NCBI GenBank assembly: GCA_963742955.1
Contig: CAVUOA010000008.1
Span: 1,674,001 to 1,738,000, forward strand
DNA length: 64,000 nucleotides
From: CAVUOA01 sp963742955
GTDB taxonomy: Bacteria; Bacteroidota; Ignavibacteria; Tepidaquicellales; OLB5
Direction of reading: 5' to 3'
The notes beneath the pieces were generated by a model. It saw only the letters and a program-made list of their open reading frames with translations, ran no database searches and had not been told where the DNA came from. Below are positions 34,246 to 43,238 of this stretch, piece after piece; position 1 is the stretch's first letter; the number at the start of each line of letters is the position of its first letter. Position numbers and translations under genes: made by a program.

Positions 34246-35748
34246 ATGAAAAAATACATACTTTTTATTTTACTCATCTCATCAACTCTGTTTGCGGGTT
34301 ATTCAACTCCCGGTGCAGGCAAATCATGGAACCTTGACAGCCTTGTTGCATTTTCGGGCGGCAGTGTAACCTTCGGTAGCGGGTATTACACATTTCATGA
34401 TACGCTGACAATTTCACAATCAGATACACTGAAGATTCTCACTAATTCAACTGTAAAAATTAACCCTGTAGGAATATTCAACGTGTTCGGCACGCTGATA
34501 ATTAATCCTCCTGATTCTGTCAAAATTACATCAGTTGATACAACACAAAAATTTTATGAAATGCACCTCGATGACTTAAGTGATGCCAGTGTAATGAGAA
34601 AAATGATTTTCGAATACAGTGTAAACGGAATCCGCCTGCTCGATACAAATCCTTTAATCGATAGCTGCATAATAAGATTTAACTGCAACGGAAACAGTTC
34701 AACAACGGCTCCCGCAATTAACCTGTTCAGGTCTAATGCTGTTATTTCAAACTGCAGAATTTACAGAAACTACAAAGCTGCAATAGGCGGAGGGGCAAAT
34801 ATTGCGAATGCACCGCAGATAATTAATAATATAATTTATGAAAATAACATTGCTAACGGAAATGTACCGCAGATAAATCTCGGCCAGTCCGGAACAGGAA
34901 CAACATTAATTCATGGAAATACCATAAGAGGATTATATACAAATGCTGGGGGTATTGCAACATTACCAATCGGAACATTAAATATAATTATCGAAAATAA
35001 TATTATTAAAAATAACAGGTACGGCATAGCAATTGCGAATGCAAACACAATTGCTATAATCAGGGGAAATATTATTGATAGCAATAATATACAGGGCAAT
35101 GCTGCTTTAGGAGGAAGCGGGATAAATTTTAATGGAACATCAACTCTAACCGCCATTGTAACACGTAATTTTATAAGATGGAACCTGTGGGGAGTTACTA
35201 TTCAGGGTACAGCAAAGCCAAATCTTGGAAATTTAAATAATGCGGATACATCTGATAACGGGTATAATTACATTTACGGGAATTTCCATAATGATACAAT
35301 TCCCGATTTGTATAACAACACTCCCGATTCCATAATGGCGGAAAATAATTTCTGGGGAACGGGAAATATATCAATAATAGAACAGCATATATTTCATAAA
35401 CCCGATAATCCCGCATTGGGATTTGTTGACTATATTCCTATTTATATTCCGGTCACAGTAAACAATAACAGTAATAATATTCCGTCAGGGTTTAAGCTGT
35501 TTGATATATTTCCCAATCCGTTCAATCCTTCTGCAATCATAAAATATCAATTACCGCAAGCAGCATCTGTAACGATAAAAATATTTGATGTACAAGGAAA
35601 GGAAGTAAAAACACTTATTGATGGTACTCAATCAACCGGAATACACGAAATTATTTTCAGTGCAGAGAATCTTTCAAGCGGAGTATATTTTTGCAGGATA
35701 GAAGCGGGGGGGTTTGCTGATTCTAAAAAGATAGTAATTTTGAAATAG
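34246..35748 (+). CDS. Right-handed beta-helix protein with T9SS C-terminal domain
   Basis: The 500-residue exported protein has a signal peptide (MKKYILFILLISSTLFAG). A parallel beta-helix follows (roughly 120-370), with repeated PLIDSCIIRFN, AVISNCRIYRN, PQIINNIIYENN, IIIENNIIKNNRYGI and IIRGNIIDSNN rungs, the pectate-lyase-like fold. The end is a T9SS sorting domain (NPFNPSAIIKYQLP to SKKIVILK). The fold often binds or cuts polysaccharide, but no catalytic residues can be assigned. Its sorting motif reads FPNPFNP, a slight variant. It opens a plus-strand stretch of secreted proteins; 34129-34245 upstream is AT-rich without a clear promoter. Confidence 0.83.
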   Translation: MKKYILFILLISSTLFAGYSTPGAGKSWNLDSLVAFSGGSVTFGSGYYTFHDTLTISQSDTLKILTNSTVKINPVGIFNVFGTLIINPPDSVKITSVDTTQKFYEMHLDDLSDASVMRKMIFEYSVNGIRLLDTNPLIDSCIIRFNCNGNSSTTAPAINLFRSNAVISNCRIYRNYKAAIGGGANIANAPQIINNIIYENNIANGNVPQINLGQSGTGTTLIHGNTIRGLYTNAGGIATLPIGTLNIIIENNIIKNNRYGIAIANANTIAIIRGNIIDSNNIQGNAALGGSGINFNGTSTLTAIVTRNFIRWNLWGVTIQGTAKPNLGNLNNADTSDNGYNYIYGNFHNDTIPDLYNNTPDSIMAENNFWGTGNISIIEQHIFHKPDNPALGFVDYIPIYIPVTVNNNSNNIPSGFKLFDIFPNPFNPSAIIKYQLPQAASVTIKIFDVQGKEVKTLIDGTQSTGIHEIIFSAENLSSGVYFCRIEAGGFADSKKIVILK

Positions 35749-35977
35749 CTAAACTGACCTCAAAAACCCTAATTTTATTAAAATTTTAAAGGTTTTGAAA
35801 TTTGAGCTTAATCATTTCAATTTAAACTAGGAACCCGTTTTATTTAAGTTCCAATCTTTAAAATATTAGGCTCAATAATATTATTGTTTCGGTTCATATA
35901 TTCAATTATGTTTGAATATCTATATAATTAAAATCATTTCAGAACAAAAACGGGGGAACTATAACCCTTTATACAAC

Positions 35978-38396
35978 ATGAATAAATTAAAATACCTGTC
36001 AAAGACAGGATTATTACTAATTATTATTACTGCAGGAATCTTCTTTTCAATCAGTGGCTTCAATTTGAGTTCTCATAATACAGTCAAACATCTTGCTCAT
36101 AATGACCAGAAATTTTCACAAGTCAGAATTTTTGCAACCACGCAGCAGGATTTTGATAAGATGATGCAGGCTGGGCTGTACATTGACCATGCAGTTAGAA
36201 AACCGGGTCAGTATTTGGACGCGCTGCTTTCCGAACATGAAATGCAAATGCTCAAGATCTCCGGAGTTTCTTATGAAGTATTGATTGATGATTGGGATAC
36301 ATATTATAATAACAGGCAGAACCTTATGACCCCTTCAGAGCTGGATGCCCAAATGCGTGAAGCAAAAGACCGGGATAATGTAACACATTCTATATATGGA
36401 ACATTGAATAATGGCTGTTTGAGGTTTAGTGAAGTTGTTGCAAAGCTCGATTCAATGAGAATGCAATATCCGACTCTGATTTCTGCAAAGTGGTCAATCG
36501 GCAATACATATGAGAACAGACAGCAGTGGGTTGTGAGAATTACTAAAAACCCCGATGCTCCCACAGGCAGACCGGAAGTTTTACTGCATGCATTAATTCA
36601 TGCAAGAGAGCCTGTAAGCATGGAGCAGCAGATTTATTTTGTTTATTGGCTGCTGGAAAATTATAACATAGACCCCATTGCAACATACATTCTTAACAAC
36701 AGGGAAATTTACTGGATGCCTGTATTTAATCCCGATGGATATGTTTACAATGAACCGGGCGGGGGACAATGGAGATGCAACAGGCATATAACATCCGGAA
36801 GCTGCGGACCCGTTGACCTGAACAGGAATTTCGGTATTTATTCAGTTCTGGAATTCATCCAACGGCGGTTCAAGCACTAACCAGTGTGATGGAGGCTCAG
36901 GTACTTACCGTGGCACAACTCCTTTCTCTGAAATCGAATCACAGAACGTTATGAATTTTGTGAATTCAAGAAATTTTCAGGCTGGTATGGGGGCTCATAC
37001 CTCAGGGAATGACCTTCTTAAACCGTGGGCTTGGTGCGACCCTACACCCACACCGGATGACAATAAGTTCAATGTATTTTTAGCAGATATGACTATGTAC
37101 AATCATTACATAACCGGTACGCCTTTTCAGGCTCTTGGATATTATGTAAGGGGAGGTACCGATGATTGGTATTACCAGGATTCAGCACATGCTCCTCATC
37201 ATATTTTTATATTAACCCCTGAAACAGGAACATCTTTCTGGCCGCCGCAATCTGAGATTCTGCCTGATGCTGAGGGTATGCTCTGGGCAAACCAGTATAT
37301 ATGTCTTGTAGCAGGTCCCTACGTTAACCCTGTTTCAAAGGCTTTTAACCAACCAACTTATAACCCCGGTCAATCCGGCACATATAAGTTGGTTTTCAGG
37401 AATAAAGGTTTGTTAGCTGCAAATAATGTAAAAGCTCAGTTGGTGCCTTGGAATGCATATGTATCAATTCCAACTCAGCAGTACACGTATCCGTCTTTGG
37501 CATCCTTTGCTTCTGACAGTGCAACTTTCAATTTTACTCTTGCAGCAAATGCACCGGTGAATTGTGCTATCCCGACTACATTAAATTTAAAAATAGATAC
37601 TTCAACTGTATATACCGAAACAGTATATATATACGTTGGCACAGGTGCAATTTCACTTAATGATGACGCAGAGAATGGAATAGGCAACTGGACAACACAG
37701 GGTTCATGGTCTGTTCATACCGATTCATATCATTCACCGACACATTCATTTGCATACGCTCCTTACCCCAATAACGCAAATTATTCTTTGACTCTTACCG
37801 CACCTATAAATGCCCAGTCGGCTCCGGTTTGTTATCTTAATTTCTGGAATAGGGTATCGCTTGAAAGCGGATGGGATTTCGGCATTGTTGAAGTTTCGAG
37901 TAATAACGGTACTTCATGGCAGCAGGTTATATCCTATACGGGGAATAATCTTACATGGACTCAACAGAGCTTTGATATTACATCTTATGTTAATGCTGCA
38001 ACCCAGCTTAAAATCAGGTTCAGGCTGACAAGTGACGGCAACACAACCAACCAGGGCTGGTGGGTAGATGATATTAAGCTTACAAATTACTGTATGGGAA
38101 CAGTCGGTGTTCCGGGCTTTACAAATATTCCTAAAACATTTGGAATAGCACAAAATTATCCTAACCCGTTTAACCCATCAACTGTTATAAAATATCAGCT
38201 GCCGAAAACGGAGTTTGTTTCCATAAAGGTATTTGATTTGATTGGAAGGGAAGTAGCATCACTGGTTAACGAACAAAAAGAACCGGGATATTACGAAGCT
38301 GTATTCGACGGTTCAAACCTGGCTTCAGGACTATATTTCTATAAGATTGAGGCGGGTAATTTTGTTGAAACTAAAAAAATGATGTTGATAAAATAA
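35978..38396 (+). pseudogene. M14 zinc carboxypeptidase with T9SS domain, one frameshift
   Basis: A secreted metallocarboxypeptidase, the upstream member of a tandem pair. The start at 35978 was chosen by alignment with the paralogue (MNKLKYLSKTG), not the earlier ATG at 35912. The propeptide is followed by the M14 domain with HALIHAREPVS (zinc H and E) and VDLNRNFGIY. One extra G at 36845 then breaks the frame. The continuation from 36846 carries GAHTSGND (third zinc ligand), a CARDB-like domain, a MAM/jellyroll-like domain (SFAYAPYPNN, WWVDDIK) and the T9SS end. The intact copy at 38623 reads through here. If the break is real, the active site is split and inactive. It is probably an assembly error or a young pseudogene. 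Confidence 0.82.
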
Positions 38397-38443
38397 CAGA
38401 AATATTTTTGAATTCCTGCTCTGCAGGACTGATAAAATAATGT

Positions 38444-38480
38444 AAACTTCCGAAGTCTAATTGATTTCGGAAGTTTTTTT
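38444..38480 (+). terminator. Intrinsic terminator
   Basis: AAACTTCCGAA pairs with TTCGGAAGTTT, followed by a T run, 47 bases after the stop. The arms match the terminator at 1436. A small second hairpin (TCCTGC/GCAGGA) lies at 38414-38428. Confidence 0.82.
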
Positions 38481-38548
38481 ATGTCTTCAGATGAATATTG
38501 TAAGGAAAACAGTTAGTTTATAATACTAAATGAGATGAAAAAATATTG

Positions 38549-38577
38549 TTGACAACAAGTTCTAAATTGGTTAAGTT
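38549..38577 (+). promoter_or_regulatory. Sigma70-type promoter for the second carboxypeptidase
   Basis: TTGACA at 38549-38554, a 17-base spacer, then TAAGTT at 38572-38577, 45 bases before the ATG. The -35 is perfect, the -10 moderate. This suggests the second copy is expressed independently of the first. Confidence 0.55.
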
Positions 38578-38622
38578 AAGTCCAATATAGATAATTAATA
38601 AATAAAAACTTATTGTTGTAAG

Positions 38623-41046
38623 ATGAAGAAAATTAACAATTTAGCCCGTACGGGCATTTTTTTAATTCTGGCTGCAGCTGTTGTTTATTTTTCGGTGAAC
38701 GGGTTTAATTTAACCAGTAATCAGACTGTAAAACAACTAGCTCATAATGACCAGAAGTTTTCCCAGGTCAGAATCTATGCAGCAAACCAGCAGGATTTTG
38801 ATAAAATGGAACAGGCAGGTTTACTAATAGACCATGCGGTAAGGAAACCCGGTCACTACATTGAAGCATGGCTTTCGGCCGATGAAATGCAAATGTTACA
38901 GGCTTCAACCGTTCCTTATGAAGTATTGATAGCTGACTGGGACACATATTACAACAACAGGCAAAATCTTATGACCCCTGCGGAGCTTGATGCAGCTATG
39001 AGAGAATCAAAAGAAAGAGATAACATTTCTCATTCAATTTTTGGCACACTTAACAACGGCTGCCTGAGATACAGTGAAGTTGTTGCGAAACTGGATTCAC
39101 TTAGAAGCGAATATCCCACGCTGGTTTCTGTTAAATGGTCATTAGGCAATACAATTGAAAACAGGCAGCAATGGGCAGTTAGAATTACACACAATCCCGA
39201 TGCGCCTACAGGCAGACCGGAAGTATTACTCCATGCATTAATTCATGCCAGAGAACCTGTCAGCATGGAACAGCAGCTTTACTATGTTTATTGGCTTGTT
39301 GAAAATTATAATATTGACCCGGTTGCAACTTATATCTTAAATAACCGTGAAATCTACTGGATTCCCGTATTTAATCCCGATGGTTACGTTTACAACGAGC
39401 CGGGAGGCGGGATGTGGAGAGCTAACAGGCATATTACGAGCGGTAGCTGCGGACCTGTTGACCTCAACAGAAATTTCGGTATTTATTCATTCTGGAATTC
39501 ATCCAATGGCGGTTCAAGCACAAATCAGTGCAGCGGCGGTTCAGGAACATATAGAGGCACCAGTCCCTTTTCAGAACCTGAGACTCAGAATGTTGCAAAC
39601 TTCGTGATGTCTCGTAATTTTAAAGCAGGTCTTGGTGCGCATACCTACGGAAATTATTTAATAAAGCCGTGGGCATGGAGTGACCCATCACCTACACCGG
39701 ATGATGCGAAATTCAATGTGTTCCTTGCAGATGCAACAATTTATAATCATTATACAACCGGTACCCCGCTTCAGACTGTTGGCTATACAGTTAGAGGATG
39801 CGCAGACGACTGGTATTACCAGGATTCGGCACATGGTTCATCTCAGCGAATATTTCTAATGACTCCTGAAACGGGAGGCACAGGTTTCTGGCCCACACAA
39901 AGCGAAATTATACCGCTTTGCGAAGGAATGTTATGGGCAAATCAATACGTCAGTCTGATTGCGGGTCCTTACGTAAACCCTGTTTCAAAGACATTTAACC
40001 AGCCGACCTATAATCCCGGTCAGTCAGGCACATACAAGCTTGTTTTCAAAAACAAAGGATTGATGACCGCAAATAATGTTAAGGTGCAGTTGATTCCCTG
40101 GAATTCTAATGTAACAATTCCAACACAACAGTATACATATCCGTCACTCGTTTCATTTGCTTCAGACAGCGCAACCTTCAATTTTACTGTTGCAGCAAAT
40201 GCGCCTGTTAACTGCGCTATTCCCACAACATTAAATTTAAAGATTGATACATCGACAGTTTACACTGAAACTGTTTATATTTACATTGGGGCAGGTTCAA
40301 TAACTTTGAATGACGATGCTGAAGGCGGCATTGGAAACTGGACAACTCAGGGAAGCTGGTCTTTGCATACAGACTCATACCATTCACCTTCTCATTCTTT
40401 TGCCTACGCTCCATATCCAAATAATGCAAATTATTCATTGACATTGACCAGTCCCGTCAATATGCAGTCTGTACCTGTTTGCTATCTTAATTTTTGGACG
40501 AGATATGACCTTGAAGCCGGATATGATTACGGATATGTGGAAATATCAAGCGATAACGGCTCAACATGGCAGTCAGTAACGTCATTTAACGGAACAAATC
40601 TCACATGGACACAGCAAAGCTTTGATGTTACTCAGTATGTAAATGCTTCAGCGCAAATGAAAATCAGGTTCAGGTTATACAGTGATGCGGGTGTTTACAA
40701 TCAAGGCTGGTGGGTAGATGATATAAAGTTCACAAACTACTGCCTTGGGACAGTTGGTGTTCCGGGTATAACAAATATTCCTAAAACATTTGCAATTGCA
40801 CAGAATTACCCGAATCCGTTTAACCCGTCAACTGTTATTAAGTATCAGCTTCCAAAATCGGAATTTGTTACTATCAAGGTGTTTGATTTGCTCGGAAGAG
40901 AAGTGGCATCACTTGTAAATGAGCAGAAAGAACCCGGCTATTATGAGGCGGTTTTTGACGGCTCAAATATGGCTTCGGGGCTGTATTTCTATAAGATTGA
41001 AGCGGGAAGCTTTGTTGAAACAAAGAAGATGATGTTAATAAAATAA
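38623..41046 (+). CDS. M14 zinc carboxypeptidase with T9SS C-terminal domain
   Basis: The 807-residue secreted protease is complete. Order: signal/anchor segment, propeptide (about 30-140), M14 catalytic domain with HALIHAREPVS (HxxE zinc ligands), NRHITSGSCGPVDLNRNFG (substrate-carboxylate binding Asn-Arg), GAHTYGNYLIKPW (third zinc His) and LMTPETGG (general-base Glu region). A CARDB-like domain, a MAM/jellyroll-like domain (SHSFAYAPYPNNANYSL, GWWVDDIKF) and a T9SS domain (QNYPNPFNPSTVIKYQLP to ETKKMMLIK) follow. It should trim C-terminal residues of peptides outside the cell. It is a tandem paralogue of 35978-38396, from a recent duplication. Confidence 0.92.
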   Translation: MKKINNLARTGIFLILAAAVVYFSVNGFNLTSNQTVKQLAHNDQKFSQVRIYAANQQDFDKMEQAGLLIDHAVRKPGHYIEAWLSADEMQMLQASTVPYEVLIADWDTYYNNRQNLMTPAELDAAMRESKERDNISHSIFGTLNNGCLRYSEVVAKLDSLRSEYPTLVSVKWSLGNTIENRQQWAVRITHNPDAPTGRPEVLLHALIHAREPVSMEQQLYYVYWLVENYNIDPVATYILNNREIYWIPVFNPDGYVYNEPGGGMWRANRHITSGSCGPVDLNRNFGIYSFWNSSNGGSSTNQCSGGSGTYRGTSPFSEPETQNVANFVMSRNFKAGLGAHTYGNYLIKPWAWSDPSPTPDDAKFNVFLADATIYNHYTTGTPLQTVGYTVRGCADDWYYQDSAHGSSQRIFLMTPETGGTGFWPTQSEIIPLCEGMLWANQYVSLIAGPYVNPVSKTFNQPTYNPGQSGTYKLVFKNKGLMTANNVKVQLIPWNSNVTIPTQQYTYPSLVSFASDSATFNFTVAANAPVNCAIPTTLNLKIDTSTVYTETVYIYIGAGSITLNDDAEGGIGNWTTQGSWSLHTDSYHSPSHSFAYAPYPNNANYSLTLTSPVNMQSVPVCYLNFWTRYDLEAGYDYGYVEISSDNGSTWQSVTSFNGTNLTWTQQSFDVTQYVNASAQMKIRFRLYSDAGVYNQGWWVDDIKFTNYCLGTVGVPGITNIPKTFAIAQNYPNPFNPSTVIKYQLPKSEFVTIKVFDLLGREVASLVNEQKEPGYYEAVFDGSNMASGLYFYKIEAGSFVETKKMMLIK

Positions 41047-41143
41047 CGAAGTTCGGGATATATATTTGTTAGTATATTTTTAGATTCTAATAGATTATAT
41101 TTTTGGGTTGAGTTTGCTTAGCCGGCTTTTTCAAAAATAGGTT

Positions 41144-41171
41144 TTGATAAAGCAATTGATTTACTTATAAT
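41144..41171 (+). promoter_or_regulatory. Candidate sigma70-type promoter of the M43 protease gene
   Basis: TTGATA at 41144-41149, a 16-base spacer, then a perfect TATAAT at 41166-41171, 80 bases upstream of the ATG at 41251. A terminator-shaped hairpin lies between it and the start codon. Confidence 0.5.
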
Positions 41172-41191
41172 TAAAATATAATATTACAAGA

Positions 41192-41225
41192 AAATTGAGC
41201 CTGCCCTTAACAGACTCAATTTTTT
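41192..41225 (+). terminator. Terminator-shaped hairpin, possible leader attenuator
   Basis: AAATTGAG pairs with CTCAATTT around a 15-base loop and runs into T's. It lies 145 bases after the carboxypeptidase stop and 26 bases before the next ATG. It may end the upstream transcript. If the promoter at 41144 is real, it lies in the M43 leader instead and could attenuate it. Confidence 0.55.
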
Positions 41226-41250
41226 ATAACAAGGTATTACAAATAAAATA

Positions 41251-43191
41251 ATGCAGAGAATACTAAAAACTTTCCTGTTAATTCTGTCAGCTGCTGCCCT
41301 TTATGCTTTTATCGCTGAATATTCCGGTGAGACTGCCGGAACAAGTCCGGTTACAGGTTCCGATTCAGTTCTTCAGAAGAGAACGTGCGGAACAATGAAC
41401 TATCTTGAACAAACATATAAGAATGACCCACAATATCAAAAAATACTTGAAGACCTGGATAAATCAGCCGTCGAATTTTCCAAAACTCATGCTTCACGGG
41501 ACCTTTCGCTTGTTACGATTCCGGTTGTTGTTCATGTTGTCTACAGCATTTCATCGCAGAATATTTCTTATGACCAGATAAGAACCCAGATTGACGTATT
41601 AAACAGGGATTACAGAAGGTTAAACAGGGATACAGCAAACACACCGCCGGCGTTTAAGCCGGTTGCTTCTGACCCGATGATACAGTTTTGTCTTGCCCAA
41701 AGAGACCCATCCGGAAATCCTTCCTTGGGGGTTACACGAACACTTACAACTGTACAGACCTTCGGGCTTGATGATGCAGTAAAGTTCAGCTCGATGGGCG
41801 GTCATGATGCATGGGACAGAAATAAATATCTGAATATATGGGTTTGTAATCTTGGCAGCAACCTGTTAGGATATGCAACATTTCCGGGAGGAAATCCCGC
41901 AACTGACGGCGTAGTAATAGGGTATTTGTATTTCGGAACAATCGGCACTGCAACACCTCCGTATCATCTTGGCAGAACGGCTACTCATGAAGTAGGACAC
42001 TGGCTGCAGCTGTATCACATTTGGGGTGATGATAACGGTGCATGTACGGGTTCAGACCTTGTGGCAGATACACCTAACCAAGGCGCGGAAAATTACGGAT
42101 GCCCGGGCTTTCCGCATATTTCATGCAATAACGGTCCGAACGGTGATATGTTTATGAATTACATGGATTATACCGATGACGGGTGTATGAATATCTTTAC
42201 AAACGGACAATCAGTCAGAATGTCATCTGCATTAAACGGACCTCGGGCGCCAATTCTTACCTCTAATGGATGTACTTCGGTAAACGGAACCCCCATTGCA
42301 ATGTTTGTTGCAGACAGCACTTCAATTGTTCATGGCAGAACAGTGCAGTTTACAGATTTATCAGCAGGTATCCCCACCGGCTGGAGCTGGGATTTTTCAG
42401 GCGGAACACCGTCTTCTTCAAATATTCAGAATCCTTCAGTTGTTTATAATGCAGCCGGTCTTTATTCGGTTAAGCTGACCGTAACAAATTCTTTTGGTAC
42501 AGATACACTTACTAGGATTTCATACATTAGGGTTATGGGCACACCGATGAGCGCTTTCACACTGGTTTCCCCGCCCTCCTTGACAAGAATTACAACTTCA
42601 CCGGCGGATACCTCATTGGTAAGATTTACGTGGACAAGAGCAGCATACGCGCCTGATGTGACATATAAACTTAAGCTGAGAAAACTCGGCGCCCCAAATG
42701 ACCTGATTTACACCAGTAATAACAGCGGTCTTGATTCAGCTATCACATTCCGGAACAGCTACCTTGATACACTTGCAAATAATTTAGGTATCACAGGTGA
42801 TTCAGTGAAGTGTTTCTGGAGAGTTTATGCATACAACGGAGTTGATTCCACTGCTTCATCTGCTACAAATTTTATAACGTTTGTAAGGTCTGTTATAGGT
42901 GTACAGAATATATCCACAGGTATTCCTGTGAAGTTTGCATTATATAATAATTATCCCAACCCATTCAATCCTGCAACAAATATAAAATTTGATATTGCAA
43001 AACGGCAGAAAGTTAATATTACTCTTTATGACGTTATTGGAAGAGTTGCAGCAGTTCTTGTTAATGAAACTCTTGAACCGGGTACTTACGAGGCTAAGTG
43101 GGATGCATCCGGTTTCGCAAGCGGGATATATTATTACAGGATGCAAACCGGGGAATTTTCAGATACAAAGAAAATGGTTCTTATAAAATAA
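41251..43191 (+). CDS. M43 (pappalysin/cytophagalysin) metalloprotease with PKD and T9SS domains
   Basis: The 646-residue secreted zinc endopeptidase has an N-terminal signal/anchor and a propeptide with a free Cys (KRTCGTMN near 49, possible cysteine switch). The catalytic domain starts VTIPVVVHVVY, with the zinc site THEVGHWLQLYH near residue 247 and the Met-turn FMNYMDYTDDGCMN. A PKD domain follows (PIAMFVADSTS, GWSWDFSGG, GLYSVKLTVTN), then a second beta domain and a T9SS domain (NNYPNPFNPATNIKFDI to TKKMVLIK). In the zinc motif the usual Gly is Gln, as in some M43B members. Another exported protease next to the M14 pair points to extracellular protein degradation. Confidence 0.92.
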   Translation: MQRILKTFLLILSAAALYAFIAEYSGETAGTSPVTGSDSVLQKRTCGTMNYLEQTYKNDPQYQKILEDLDKSAVEFSKTHASRDLSLVTIPVVVHVVYSISSQNISYDQIRTQIDVLNRDYRRLNRDTANTPPAFKPVASDPMIQFCLAQRDPSGNPSLGVTRTLTTVQTFGLDDAVKFSSMGGHDAWDRNKYLNIWVCNLGSNLLGYATFPGGNPATDGVVIGYLYFGTIGTATPPYHLGRTATHEVGHWLQLYHIWGDDNGACTGSDLVADTPNQGAENYGCPGFPHISCNNGPNGDMFMNYMDYTDDGCMNIFTNGQSVRMSSALNGPRAPILTSNGCTSVNGTPIAMFVADSTSIVHGRTVQFTDLSAGIPTGWSWDFSGGTPSSSNIQNPSVVYNAAGLYSVKLTVTNSFGTDTLTRISYIRVMGTPMSAFTLVSPPSLTRITTSPADTSLVRFTWTRAAYAPDVTYKLKLRKLGAPNDLIYTSNNSGLDSAITFRNSYLDTLANNLGITGDSVKCFWRVYAYNGVDSTASSATNFITFVRSVIGVQNISTGIPVKFALYNNYPNPFNPATNIKFDIAKRQKVNITLYDVIGRVAAVLVNETLEPGTYEAKWDASGFASGIYYYRMQTGEFSDTKKMVLIK

Positions 43192-43201
43192 AATTTTTTA
43201 A

Positions 43202-43226
43202 GGCTGGTATTTTACCGGCCTCTTTT
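43202..43226 (+). terminator. Intrinsic terminator
   Basis: GGCTGGTA pairs with TACCGGCC (one G-U), 3-base loop, then TCTTTTT. It lies 10 bases after the M43 stop. Confidence 0.8.
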
Positions 43227-43238
43227 TAGAGGTGAGCG

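Noticed and set aside
35912..35977. Earlier ATG (35912) as the start of the first carboxypeptidase
   Set aside because: It adds 22 residues before the hydrophobic signal that the paralogue does not have; ATG 35978 aligns with the paralogue's start.
36951..38396. Separate 481-residue secreted protein starting at 36951
   Set aside because: It has no signal peptide and aligns with the C-terminal part of the adjacent carboxypeptidase; it is the second half of a frameshifted gene.
38644..38663. GCCCGTACGGGC followed by seven T's inside the first codons of the second carboxypeptidase, looking like an intrinsic terminator
   Set aside because: The stem is only four GC pairs with a four-base loop, it lies in the hydrophobic signal codons, and the paralogue lacks it; most likely chance.
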